The position numbers and the translations under genes are program-made. From Turnera subulata (taxonomy: Eukaryota > Streptophyta > Magnoliopsida > Malpighiales > Passifloraceae), in assembly GCA_028386065.3 (NCBI GenBank), contig JAKUCV010003539.1, forward strand, positions 1-64,000: DNA of 64,000 nt. Reading direction: 5' to 3'. This document shows positions 44,240 to 55,392 of this stretch, piece by piece. The stretch's first letter is position 1; each line of letters opens with the position of its first letter. Under the pieces are notes generated by a model that searched no databases, was not told the DNA's origin, and saw only the letters and a list, made by a program, of their open reading frames with translations.

Positions 44240-45270
44240 CCCATTCTGAGGGAATCTTTGGAAGTGACAATGCAGAAAATAAATAGCGTCATTGATCTGA
44301 TTCGATTCGGGAGTGTGTGTTCCTTATGGAGAAAGTGTATAGCGAAACACCACAGGAGATCGTGTCTTGATCATCAATATGGACTTCCTGGGTTCATATA
44401 TAGTGGGCGAATCCTTTGATGACCTGCACATGCCCCAAAATCCTCAGCACTATATGCCTTTGTCAAAAGCCAACCTTGAGTACCAAACCATCAAACACAC
44501 CCTACAGTACCTCAGATCCATCTTCCAAGACTAAGTATTGTTTCGGATGTTATAAAGGATGGTTACTTGCGTGGAAAGCAGACGGCAACAACAGCCTAGT
44601 GGTCTTAATTAAACCCTGTCACTGAAATCCTTCTTTGTCATGAGAAATATGACCGGTACCGTCAGATTGTTTTCTCTTGTTCCCCGACAGATCCAAACTT
44701 CTACGTACTGGCTAGGAATCAAAATGAGGGTTGTTCTATTGTTAAGAAATACGTACATATGCCTCCTGCTTGTATATAACTTCCGGATCAGTATTTGCAA
44801 TTTCCCGGGACAGGGGCGCCGCCACCTCTACTAATTGTGGAGGCTGGAGCCGAGTTGCTACTCGCGGTCCGCAAAACCTCGTGTACCGCATACCCAGACT
44901 GGGTCCTTAGCGACGCAACTGGGGTGTTTCAAGTCTATAAGTTATTACTAGAATATTCTAACCATAAAAATAATATATAACAATTATGAGTGGCAGCTTG
45001 TGCAGAACTTGGGGGTGTATGGCTTGCTTCTTGGGGTTTTGTCAATCCTTTGCCTTGTCAAGGTGTCAGGGATAAAAGGAAGCCACATATATTTTGTGGA
45101 TCATTACTTCCATATTGAACGTCACGTTTCTACGACATGGGAGTATACAGTTTAGATATGAACTTTTATGAGTTTTGAGAAAGGAAGATATAATTTTGTT
45201 GACCCAGATCTCTCTGGATTACCTAAAGCAAGACTTTGTGGAATGTGGTTTACTTTTTGGGTGCCAAAGA
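44240..45270 (+). pseudogene. F-box / DUF295 gene relic
   Basis: Fragments in several frames follow the order of a plant F-box protein with a DUF295 (KIB1-like) C-terminal half. SVIDLIRFGSVCSLWRKC (44287-44340) is the second half of an F-box. YKGWLLAWK with VVLIKP (about 44555-44620), YRQIVFSCSPTDPNFYVLA (about 44656-44712) and IVEAGAELLLAVRK (44836-44877) match DUF295 blocks. VFQVYKLL (about 44925), WQLVQNLGVYGLLLGFCQS (about 44992-45048), HIYFVDHYF (about 45082) and LCGMWFTFWVPK (about 45234) match the C-terminal blocks. At least four frameshifts or stops lie between them. F-box proteins bring substrates to SCF ubiquitin ligases; this copy cannot. Assignment is by motif recognition only. 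Confidence 0.72.
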
Positions 45271-45379
45271 AGAGTATTTTTAATGTCATATATACTCTAC
45301 TTATCAATTTCATTAATCTTATATATCCTCACCCGGACCTCGAGCATGGTCCATAATTATTCCCCATATAATATATATG

Positions 45380-45480
45380 TGTTTAGGTTAGCAAATTTTG
45401 TCGCTGATGCCATGGCAAAGGCGGCACTGTCATTACTCATCGCACCCCTACTACGTGATTTCTTTTTTTTTTATGCTAAT
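45380..45480 (+). pseudogene. LINE RNase H end fragment
   Basis: The translation VFRLANFVADAMAKAA (about 45380-45430) matches the conserved end of plant LINE RNase H domains (R-x-N-xx-AD-x-LA). It is a short + strand piece next to the 3' tail of LINE-3, which is on the other strand. Confidence 0.5.
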
Positions 45481-46120
45481 TGACTAGTTTATTGATTAAA
45501 AATTGTCCATGCAAGCCATTAAGTCAATAGCTGCAGGTGGTGTACATGACTTACAAGAGCACTATGAATGAAAACTTACATCAACGGAAATATCACTAGT
45601 GCACATAAGTTCTAATTCACGTAACAAAAGTCCAGCGTATGCCCTTCCATTGTTTTACGGTTTCTGCAGAGGCAAGCAAATTGCCACAATTGTACGGAAA
45701 GGAAGGTTGTAGTGCCTTGATCCACCAAGAAGCTCTAGCGAGGGAAAGATCAAAGAGACAGTCCCATTGTGGATTTTTATTGCAAAAAATCAAATCATTC
45801 CTTGCAAGCCAGATTGACCATATCACTGCTAAACCAATTATCATCCATGAAGATTTGTTTGACGTGCAATCAGATAAACTTGGCCAATGGACAAGCCAAT
45901 CCTTCATGGAGCTTGAGGAAGTCCATACAACTCCCCACCAGTGGCACACTCTTTGCCAAAGCAACCAAACCTTATGACAATGCAAAAACAGGTGAGAGCT
46001 TGTTTCCAGAGAGGAGTGGCAAAAGATGCAATTGGCATTGTTAGCTTGCAGAATACCCTGCCTGCACAGATTTTCACGGCTTGCTATACCCTCATTTAAT
46101 AACAACGAGATGAAGTGTTC

Positions 46121-46333
46121 TATAGAATTGCACAGTACACTGAATATGATTATGAAAGGCTCACCAATTGTGTAGCCTGCGTCACTGTTATATACTAACA
46201 CTTGTATACATGAAGTAGGGATTTACAATAAGTAGGAGATATCAGATATAGCTGTTCACATCTATATCACACACTAGAGCATATCTTGATAAGGGCTAAG
46301 TGTTATCCTTCTCGTGTTTATCTTCTGCTAACA
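46121..46333 (-). repeat. Copia-F LTR, left copy (3' LTR of the element)
   Basis: This 213-bp repeat is nearly identical to 50180-50392, with about six differences, which points to a fairly recent insertion despite the damaged interior. Confidence 0.92.
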
Positions 46334-48303
46334 GTCCCCCGCAAACGAAACCGGGCGATGCACGGAGGTTGAGTTTGTTCTTGAGAAAATGATAACGACG
46401 AGAGGATAAGGGCTTGGTGAGAATGTCTGCTAACTGGTTCTCACTGTTAAGAAACCGAACCTGCAGCTGCTTATTTGTGACCCTTTCTCGTACAAAATGA
46501 TAATCCAAGTCCACATGCTTCGTTCTAGACTGTTGGACCGGATTGTGACTTAGGTAAGTGGCGCCGATGTTGTCACACCAAAGGTCAGGAGTATACCGCT
46601 GCCGGACACCAAGCTCTTTTAACAGAGATTCGACCCAAACTAATTCTGCACTGCCATCGGCCAATGCTTTGTACTCGGCCTCTGTAATTGAACGAGAAAC
46701 GGTGCGTTGCTTCCGGGATGCCCGAGACAATAGATTCGAACCAAGGAAGACTAAGTAACCAGTTGTGGTCGGCCGGAGGAAAAGTCCATGTGTGCAAGTA
46801 GACTTCAAGTATCGTAGGATTCGTTTGACAGCAATATAATGGTCTTGCATCGGTTGATGCATGAACTGACTAACCTTGCCAACAGCATAACCAATATCCG
46901 GCCGAGTAATGCCTAAGTATTGGAGAGACCCCACTAACTTGTGATAAAGCGTAGGATCTGAAAATGGCTTGCCCTGATGCTTCGTGAGCTTAGTCGAGGT
47001 GGAGGCAAGAGTGGCAACTGGTTTGCAGTCATCTAAGCCGGCCGTGTGCAACAAATCCTTGATGTACTTGCGTTGAGAAAGCAAGACACCTTGTGGAGTA
47101 TATTGTACTTCGACACCAAGAAAATAACTTAACCGGCCAAGATTCCTGATAGAAAATTCAGTGCCAAGACTATCAATCAAGGTCGCTATAAACGAAGCAT
47201 TGTTACCAGTGAGTAAGATATCATCAACATAAACAAGAGCATAAACAAGAAGAGAATGAGTCCTTAAAATAAAAAGAGAACTGTCTGACTTGGAAGTGCT
47301 AAAACCATTAGCAACAAGATAGTCACTGAGCCTTTTATACCATGCCCGAGGGGCCTGTTTGAGCCCATAGAGAGACCTTTGTAGACGACACACATGAGCT
47401 GGTTTGTCAGGAGCAAGAAATCTGTGTTGTTGTTGGTCAGATTCTAGATATGTGAGCAGTCGTTGCAAGGTTGTAGGAGAGTGAGTTGAAGAGGGCATGG
47501 GTCTCTGGGATGATGGAGTTGTAGATAAGGGAGAAAAGTGAGTGGGTATTGGTGAAGAAGTAGGAGTTGAAGAAGGATCAGAACGTTGCATACCTGGTTC
47601 ATCCTGCACTGGTGTCGTGTCCGGGAAAAAGACGTGGAGAGGAACAGATACCCACTGACCAAGTGATGATGATCGTGTAGGAGTGGGTTTCTGAGTTGGA
47701 TAAGGAAAAATATGTTCAAAAAACTTCACGTGTCGAGCTATATACATATGTTTAGTAACTAGGTCAAGACACTTATAACCATGATGCATAGTGCTATAAC
47801 CTAGGAAAAGACATGGAAGGGATCTAAAAGAGAGTTTGTGCTGGTTATAAGGTCGTAAGTGTGGGTAACACAGGCAACCAAAAACTCGTAGAAAGGTGTA
47901 ATCAGGCTGATGACAGTGTATGACTTCATATGGCGATTTGTTGTGCACGACATTGGTGGGCAATCGGTTTATTAGGAAGACAGCAGCATCAAATGCATAA
48001 GTCCAGTAGGTTAATGGTAGTTGTGCCGTGGCCAGCAAGGTTAAACCGGTTTTGACTATGTGTCGATGTCCAGTAGGTTAATGGTAGTTGTGCCGTGGCC
48101 AGCAAGGTTAAACCGGTTTTGACTATGTGTCGATGGCGGCGCTCAATGGATCCATTTTGTTCGTGCGTGTGGGGGCACATGACTCGGTGTTTGATCCCCT
48201 GTTTGGTGAAATATGCACTTAAAGAACGAAACTCTCCTCCCCAATCAGTTTGGACTGATTTTATTTTCGTGCTAAATTGACATTCCACACGGGCTTGAGA
48301 CAT
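46296..48303 (-). pseudogene. Copia-F pol: integrase end, RT and RNase H
   Basis: From right to left on the - strand: integrase core with TDWGGEFRSL (about 48250) and HEQNGSIERRHRH (about 48155); then a 67-bp tandem duplication (48001-48134) that shifts the frame; then a 580-codon frame (48038-46296). That frame has the integrase C-terminus (GCLCYPHLRPYN), a Pro/Ser-rich linker, and RT beginning only at LQRSLYGLKQAPRAW, with YVDDILLTGN (about 47225). The RT N-terminal third, including the DVKTAFLNG-type aspartate block, is missing. RNase H lacks the SDADWAG-type first aspartate: sequence jumps to TTGYLVFLGSNLLSR. The end is normal (LADILTKPL). Confidence 0.88.
48001..48134. repeat. 67-bp tandem duplication in Copia-F integrase
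   Basis: The segment starting GTCCAGTAGGTTAATGG occurs twice in a row (48001-48067 and 48068-48134) without visible difference. Sixty-seven is not a multiple of three, so the duplication breaks the reading frame. The identity shows it is recent. Confidence 0.9.
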
Positions 48304-48499
48304 TTGAAAAGTTGAGAAAACATCAGATTTCTTCTTTATTAGAAAGAACCAAATAAATTTACTAAAGTCATCTAAGAAGACAACATAGTACTTGAAACCA
48401 TCAACACTAAAATGAGGGGAAGGTCCCCAAACATCACTAAAGACAAGATCTAGTGGTTTATTGGCACGATGAGTGCTAGACGCAAGATGTAAACGTGAA

Positions 48500-50078
48500 G
48501 ATTTCCCTAATGGACAGGAAAGACAAGACGAAATTGTTGAACTACGGCAATTGGAATATGAAAATGCTGGAAAAGAAATTGTTGAACTTGTGCATGAGGG
48601 TGTCCAAGCCGCCTATGCCATGTGTCTTCTCCCACCCGGACAACAGATAGTGCAGAAGGAGAACAGACAGCAGGTGGAGTCAAAAAAAGTGTATAGGCCA
48701 TTGTTACTCGTTCCTGTAATGAGGGGAGTCCTGGTGGTTCGATCCTTAGCAAAAAAATAATCAGGGTGAAACTCAAAGAAATCATCATTGTCGCGAGTAA
48801 ATTGTTGAACAGAAAGGAGGGATTTGGTAATGGCAGGAACATGGAGAATATTCTTAAGATACAAAGGACGATTAGAAGAAGAGAATTGAGAGTTACCGAT
48901 ACCCGCAATAGCAAGATCATGACCATTACCCATTTGCACAGTGTCACCACCAGAATACTCAGAGTAGGGCTGAATGCTAAGAGGATCATAAGTCACATGA
49001 TGACTAGTCCCAGTGTCAGGAATCCACTGATTCATAGAGTATGGATGAGTAACAGAATTTACCGAAGGAGCAGTAGAGCTATATCGTTGATAGCAATAAG
49101 AAGCAGTGTGCCCCACACGGTTGCAAATCTGACACCATGGTCGATTGGACTCAGACCCCCGAAAGGATCGATTGTCAGAAAACTGTTGAGAGTTGCCACT
49201 ACGATGGCCTCGACCACGACCTCGGCCTCGCCGGCCACGACCACCACGAAAGGGCTGGGAAAATTGTTGTTTCTGAACAGCATTGGCCGAGGGTTGAACA
49301 GGGGTAGGCGTATCGGATATTGGTGCAACAGCAGGCAATGAGGAAGACTCAAGATTCAGAGCCTTGACAGGATCATGATTGAGAAATTCAAAACTCATAA
49401 GAGCACCCTGCAACTCAAAAAAGGAAAAAGGCTCTGGGCGAGCAGTAATGGTAGTTGCAAAGGTTTTTAAATCCGGCTGAAGACCTCGGATAAGATTAAT
49501 CTGAAAATCAACTGCAGATAAGGCCTGACCACTAGCCGTCAGTTCATCAGAATACCTCTTCACACGATTCATATACTGCAGCACCGGCTCATCGGGATTT
49601 TGATTGATCTGCTGTAAGGTAGTATGAAGTGCCATCCTCCGGGCTTGATTAGGAGAGTCCAGAGAGGATTCAAGAGCGTCCTAAGCAGCCTTGGACGTTT
49701 GTTTGCCAACAACATTGGGAATGACCTCCACAGAAAGAGAGGAATTGATCGCGCTCAAGATGGCTTGATCCGCTGCACCCATCGAGCATAGGCTGGATTT
49801 GACTTGAGAACACCATCATCACCAATAATCATGGGAGATGGGCAAGGGAAGCCGCCATTAACATAGCCAAGAACTCCCTATCCTGCCAAAAAGGGTTCTA
49901 TCTGAGCCCTCCAAAATACATAGTTAGTATGAGACAATTGAACGGACACGAAATGGTGAGAGTTACTAAGGGGCTGGACACCATCAGGTTGAGCAACTGG
50001 AACAATAACAGTGGCACCAGATTTCGTGGAGGAGCCAGTATTGGTTGTGGAACCAGTGGGTAAGTCGTCAGTCGACAT
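48500..50078 (-). pseudogene. Copia-F gag and protease
   Basis: The frame starts at 50078 (MSTDDLPTGS..., then HFVSVQLSHTNYVFWRAQIEP, a copia gag N-terminus) and is stopped after 66 codons. It resumes at 49635 as a long frame with UBN2-type gag (LQYMNRVKRYSDELTASGQ), an Arg/Gly-rich stretch, a CCHC knuckle CQICNRVGHTASYC (about 49130) and a protease motif WIPDTGTSHHVT (about 49020). The pre-integrase zinc site (TWHRRLGHPHAQV) is in another frame near 48610. Two or more frame breaks make it non-functional. Confidence 0.87.
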
Positions 50079-50179
50079 GATTGAAAAATAGAAAGAAACT
50101 GGGAAATAGGAAAGAAAAAAAAACTGAAGAGATGGGCTTTTAAGAAACTAATGCGGTTAAGCGATGAGCTCCGCTACCA

Positions 50180-50392
50180 TATAGAATTGCACAGTACACT
50201 GAATATGATTATGAAAGGCTCACCAATTGTGTAGCCTGCGTCACTGTTATATACTAACACTTGTATACATGAAGTAGAGATTTACAATAAGTAGAAGATA
50301 TCAGATACAGCCGTTCACATCTATATCACACACTAGAGTATATCTTGATAAGGGCTAAGTGTTATCATTCTCGTGTTTATCTTCTGCTAACA
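50180..50392 (-). repeat. Copia-F LTR, right copy (5' LTR of the element)
   Basis: This 213-bp LTR is directly followed, in the element's direction, by the primer site TGGTAGCGGAGC at 50179-50168. Confidence 0.92.
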
Positions 50393-51559
50393 TGTTCTAC
50401 TTTAGGTGGGACAAGAGATAACCAGATGTTTGGTGGTGAAGATGAAAGATGGGATGTTGTCAGAACGAAACTGCTTCCTTCCTTTACGGAGTAGTCTTTT
50501 GGATTGGATCCTCCCCAGACCCACTTATCAATATTTAGTGGATTCAAAGTTATCCTCGCCAAGTCAATTTCTATCTCCCTGCAATCAAGATATTCCCAAT
50601 CGTACAAATTCCTCCTCCACCAGCCAGATACAGAGGAGATGGGATTAGCCGTGACAGCATCAGCAAGTGGAGCATTCTTTCGGATAGAAATTTGGAAGAG
50701 TCTTGGAAATTTGATTTTAAGAGCTCTAGAGGAGGACCAATTATCAGACCAAAAGCTAATGCGAGATCCATCTCCAATAGCAAGATCAGCATTGCTCCAC
50801 AAGGGAGTGAGAGCTTGATTTTGAACGCCCGAAGAAGAGACAATATTGCGCCATATGGTTGACATTCGGGTTTGGTGGAAGGAAGGCAATAAAGCATTGG
50901 ATTCTGATTCGCACTTGTTCTTGATCAACTTAACCCATTCAGCCTTGTCACCGGTGATGTACCTCCAGTACCACTTGAAAAACAAGCAATTATTTTTTAT
51001 TGATAGTGACTCGATGCCTAAGCCACCAAGCGATTTGGGACGTGCAAGTTTGGTCCAAGCCACCCAGCAGACCTTGGATTTGTCAGAACAACCACTCCAA
51101 AAAAATTTTCTTTGCATTTGAACAAGTTTCTTCTCCACTAATGAAGGTATCTTAAACAAAGACATGAAATAGTGGGGGAGAGAAGAGAGTACTGATTTTA
51201 TCATGAGAACTCTGCCAGCTAAAGAGAGAAACTTTGCTTTCCAAGATTTTTATTTGTTTTGGAACTTATCAAGAACAGGTTTCCAGCTAGAGGATTTCTT
51301 CATATTGGCACCAAGTGGAAATCCAAGGTACTTGAAGGGTAGCATCTCAAAAAAGAGAGATTCTTATTCCTTTATTTCCAAATTTTCGGATATTACTGTT
51401 TGACGTGCCATACAGCCACACGAGATTCAGTATAATTATTTTTTTGGATTTTTTATTTTTAAAATTTATGATTTTAATTAAATATCCATAATATTTTTTA
51501 AAAAATATTAAAATAAACACACAATCATGGGCTATTTGATTTGGTTAAACTTATAATAT

Positions 51560-52440
51560 CTTATAATATCATTCCACGCCCCAAGCTTCAGGCATACTTA
51601 ATTCTTGTCTTAGAAAGATTGTTATTTCATGAATTGCAGTTGCACAACATTGAAGGCTACAAAATCACAAGATCCTGTCTATCTATATCCTATGTACTTT
51701 TAGCAGATGACACATTGCTCTTTGAGAGCTGTACTAGGAAGGAAGCTGGCACCTTCAACTATGTCCTGAATCTATACAAGGTAGCTACTGAGATAAATCT
51801 CCACAAAAACAATGCCACTTTCAGCAAAAACACCACTTGGCTTATGGTCCTATAGGTACTTGTACTGGTGGAAGCCCCTCTGGACGAAAATTACAAAGGA
51901 CTACCAACGGAATAGGGATGTTCAAAGACTCATACTTTAGATTTCATTAAAGCCAGGATCATGCAAAAGCTACAAGGCTGGAAGCAAATTATCCTATCTC
52001 AAGCAGGAAAAAAGGTTCTGATAGAAGTGGTCATTCAAGCAATTGCATCCTACGCTATGTTCTGCTTCAGGTTTCTAATATCGTTTAGTGAATCCCTTCA
52101 TGTGTTAGTGAGGAAATTTTGGTGGGGAAGCTCAGATCAAGGGCACAAACTACACTGGATTAAATGGGAAGAAATGCTAAAGCCCAAAGGCTCAGGTGGC
52201 TTTGGCTTTAGGGATTTCTTCTTGTTTGATGACACTCTTAGCTAAGTAAGCATGGAGATTGATCAAACACCCGGGCCAGACTCATGAAAGGCCTTTATTA
52301 AAAATATCTTCTTTACCAAAATTTGGTAAATAAATGACGTCAATGGCTCAAGTTTAATTTTGATAGCTTTCTGGTTGTCCCAGGTATCAATTTCTATGGC
52401 TATTGCAAATCATGGTTCAATATGGCCTGGAAATGACAGC
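51560..52440 (+). pseudogene. LINE-4: reverse-transcriptase fragment
   Basis: The + strand reads ISHLLFADD-type RT sequence (SYVLLADDTLLFESC, about 51690-51735, with KVATEINLHKNNATFSKN after it), and then, after a broken stretch, LQGWKQIILSQAGKKVLIE (about 51970) and RKFWWGSSDQGHKLHWIKW (about 52112). These are the palm and thumb parts of a plant L1-type LINE. It is a separate element from LINE-3, which is on the other strand. Ends are not defined. Confidence 0.8.
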
Positions 52441-52463
52441 AGCACTGCAGCAATCACATTATG

Positions 52464-53261
52464 TAGGGCTGCAAATGAGCCGAGCCGAGCTGAGTTTTTG
52501 ATGGCTCAAGCTCGGCTCGTGAAAATTTAACTAGGCTCAAGCTCGGCTCGTGAAAATTTAACTAGGCTCAAGCTCGGCTCGTGTTCGTCTCGAGCCTAGA
52601 TACTAGGCTCAAGCTTGGCTCATTAAGATTTTGAAGGCTCAGGCTCGACTCAAACTCAGTTCGTTTAGTGAGCCTTGTTGAGCTATAAACGAGCCAATAA
52701 TTAAAAGTCAATTGTTTAATTAATAATTTAACTAATCAATCATATTAATTATTATATCAAATAAATTTAAAAGTATTTTTATTAATCAAAGAATGATAAA
52801 AATATCTTTTAAAAGATGATAGATTTATTATATTCAATAAAAATTTAAAATAAATCATTATTCCAACTTCAGGATTTTAAAATAAAAATTGAAATAATAT
52901 TGAACAAAGTAATAATCTTAGTTTTTTGGTTATAACCTAGCTAAGTTACTTTATTATCCAAATTTCAATCTAATTGAATGTAATTTATCAATCTAATTTT
53001 TTTTTAAAAGAACATGACTTGTGAATCTCTCACAAGCTACTTTATAAGCCTAAACAAGTCGAGTTTATGACTCTTTAAATGAGAACCTAAACAAGTAAAT
53101 CTCACGAGCCAACGAGTCGAGTTTCAGCAAGCTTGGGCTCGACTCATTTAGTTTCGAGTCTTTTACAAACAAACTCAGGCTTGACTCGTTTCCTTAACGA
53201 GCTAGGCTCAAACAAGCTATTATCGAGCTGAGCCTCACGGCTAGACTCATTTGCAACCCTA
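52464..53261. mobile_element. MITE-like element with GAGCCGAGC-rich ends
   Basis: The ends TAGGGCTGCAAATGAGCC (52464-52481) and, in reverse complement, TAGGGTTGCAAATGAGTC (53261-53244) are imperfect inverted repeats. ATTATG occurs directly outside both (52458-52463 and 53262-53267). The start TAGGG and overall style resemble hAT-type MITEs, but those make 8-bp duplications, so the group is uncertain. GGCTCAAGCTCGGCTCGTG is repeated near the left end. No coding sequence is seen. Confidence 0.7.
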
Positions 53262-53387
53262 ATTATGATATTAAGGCTCTTCCAGGGTTATATCCTGCCT
53301 TTGCTTCCTTGCAGGGGTTATATCCTATGCCTCATTATTGTTTTTTTTAATTGGACATTATTATTTGTTATTAAAATAACAATAATG

Positions 53388-54125
53388 CTAGAGTTACTAT
53401 TTTATTACCAAGAGTGTGATACTAACATATCTGGCATGTGTCACATCATAAGTTTTTTTTAAGTAGATGCCTGATCATTATTTGATTAATCTATTTCCAA
53501 ATTATTTTTTTCTTCAATTCCCAATAACGATTCCTTGTAAAACAAGTGGTCAAATTTATCCATGTTTTGAATCTGTAAGCCACATATGAAATTCCAATAG
53601 AACTAACTCATGGAAAGAAGTGAATTTTGCTCATGTGTAAAACCCAAAACAAACTATAAGGCTGGGCAAGAATCACTAGAATTCTAGAAAAAAAATTGTT
53701 GAGGGCATAATAATGCCTAGTTAATCTCTTTTCATTGGCTATGAGCTTTTCATGGAGATGGGATTTTTCAATAATTTGAACTGGCATTTAGGAATTGGGG
53801 AAGAAAAGCTAGAAAATTAGGGTTCATAGTAACACAGTGAAGGTAAATGACCAAAAAATGATGGATAGAAAATTGAAGAGGATATGGAAACATTTTTTTA
53901 ATGAGAAACAACAAGAAAACAAATTAATTGAATAGTAAAGTAAAACCTTTTTTTGAAAGGAAAAAAATAAACAAAATATCATGATTGGGAATTAAGGAAA
54001 AAAAAAACTAATTTGGTAATAGATTAATTAAATAATGATGTGGCATCCACTTAAAAAATTTATGATGTGGCACATGCTACATTAGCACACTCTTAATAAT
54101 AAAATTCTTAGTAACTCTAACATTA
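53388..54125. mobile_element. Foldback or long-TIR MITE
   Basis: The left arm (53388-53525, AATGCTAGAGTTACT, then AAGAGTGTG, ACATCATAA, GATTAATCTATT) is the imperfect reverse complement of the right arm (about 53975-54125). The arms are about 140-150 bp and the middle is about 450 bp without a gene. Target duplications could not be fixed by eye. Confidence 0.7.
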
Positions 54126-55392
54126 ATGTTGTTAATATATATAAGTGAATGCGTATGTGTTTCATTTTTTTTTTTTTGTCGAATATGTGTTTCATTTTCA
54201 TTATATGTATTAAGAAGTGTGATATGGGTCAAAAAAACACCAAGCCCAACAATAAACCCATGGGACCAACACAATAAGCCCACAATTCTTCCTCTCGCAT
54301 ACATGGACCAAGATAGATCAAAGAAGCCCAAACAAACCCAGCTCAAGCTCACAAAGCCATCCACAACAGGCCTCTCATTTTACTTTATACAGATGTAGGC
54401 TGAAAGAGACCCAAAGAGCCCAACACATACCAGCCTTGAGTCCCACTCACTCGCTTGCGATTCCTGTTCACAAATGGCTGCACTGTACCGTCCAGGAAAT
54501 CAAGGTCCCGGATTCCTGCCCCAAAACATAAAACTTAGGGGTCCTTAGAGCCCAAGTCTTTCTTTAGCTAGCTCAGCACGTTTTGGAGAGGCAAAAGGGG
54601 CCTATAAAATACACACCCCACCATTATATTATCTTCTTCCAACTTTTCCCAAACTTACATATACAAATTTGATTCAGGAAATGATAATATTAAATTTTAA
54701 ATACTCAAATTGATTTGTTTTAGTTTCATTATTTTTTGCATCATTTGCATGCCTGGCTTTTTGTCAATCCAGTGAAAAGCTAATTATACGCCATCCATCC
54801 GCGATTGACAAGTGGTTTGCAGGCAATGCATTCTGAATCCATTCTTCAACAAAATGTACATACACCACCACTGGCGGGGCACTGGGAGGTCTGTCGAGGT
54901 CGAAAAGTTGAATATTTTTCTCTTTATTTCCCAATAAAAGGCTCGCGTTTCTCAAGATTTTGTTCGAATCCGTCAAGTATACCATTAACTGCATGCCGCA
55001 GGAAAAGGATTAGAATATTGCTACTCAGTACATTACATAACCTAAGACCAAACCACAAGTTGTGGGAGATTCTGAAACCCAAAATCATCAAACCAAACAA
55101 TTTTCGACGACAGAGAAAAGACGATAGCTCAAAATTTGCTGAAAGCTCGTTTTCATGTACTGTGTTGAAAGAGTGCCTCTACTCTCCTCTCAATTTTCAT
55201 GTGCTGTGCAACTCCAGCCCTAGAACATAACTCTCGATATAGTTAGAGCTCCCAATATAGGGAGGGATGCAAAATTAAGACTAAAAGACTGAAGGAGAAT
55301 AATGATGCTTACTTGCAGGAATCACAGCCCTTGAATTCTTGCAAAGTTTGCTGTCCTTAATTACTGGAGCTAATTCATATTGAATTGTCACT
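54126..55392. other. Intergenic DNA and 3' flank of the ferredoxin-fold/TPR gene
   Basis: No gene is recognised. Frames at 54077-54398 are low-complexity and overlap on both strands. The part from about 55230 to 55392 is probably the 3' untranslated region of the gene that ends at 55393. A T-run at 54168-54178 could be a trace of a retroposon tail. Confidence 0.45.

Larger units (their letters stand above)
46121..50392 (-). mobile_element. Copia-F: decayed copia element in LINE-3
   Basis: LTRs of 213 bp lie at 46121-46333 and 50180-50392, bordered by the exact duplication TGTTC (46116-46120 and 50393-50397). In the element's own direction (-) the LTR starts TGTTAGCAG and ends CTATA, an unusual TG...TA pair. 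The primer site TGGTAGCGGAGC follows directly (50179 down), and the purine tract (GCGGGGGAC on the - strand) adjoins the left LTR. Gag, protease, part of integrase, part of RT and part of RNase H remain. Internal deletions, a 67-bp tandem duplication and stops make it non-autonomous. Confidence 0.93.
45463..51410 (-). pseudogene. LINE-3: 5'-truncated LINE, split by Copia-F
   Basis: LINE-3 consists of 51410-50398 and 46120-45463, with Copia-F between them. The - strand reads reverse-transcriptase C-terminal blocks (LPFKYLGFPLGA near 51340, SLAGRVLMIKSVLSSLP near 51220-51170, FFWSGCSDKSK near 51100, KSLGGLGIESL near 51030), then a zinc region across the insertion. The frame PPKVEH just above 50398 continues as FISLLLNEGIASRENL below 46120 when the insertion and one copy of its target duplication are skipped. 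CIFCHSSLETSSHLFLHC (about 46010-45960) is the zf-RVT cysteine/histidine block. A T-run at about 45461-45474 would be the tail. One in-frame TAA (near 51250) and later stops show decay. Confidence 0.85.

Noticed and set aside
44379..44534. 51-codon frame starting MDFLGSYIVGESF as a small protein gene
   Set aside because: It lies between frameshifted blocks of the F-box/DUF295 relic and is more likely an out-of-frame reading of it.
48766..49341. 191-codon + strand frame
   Set aside because: It is antisense to Copia-F gag and protease and has the Arg/Ser/Thr bias expected from that.
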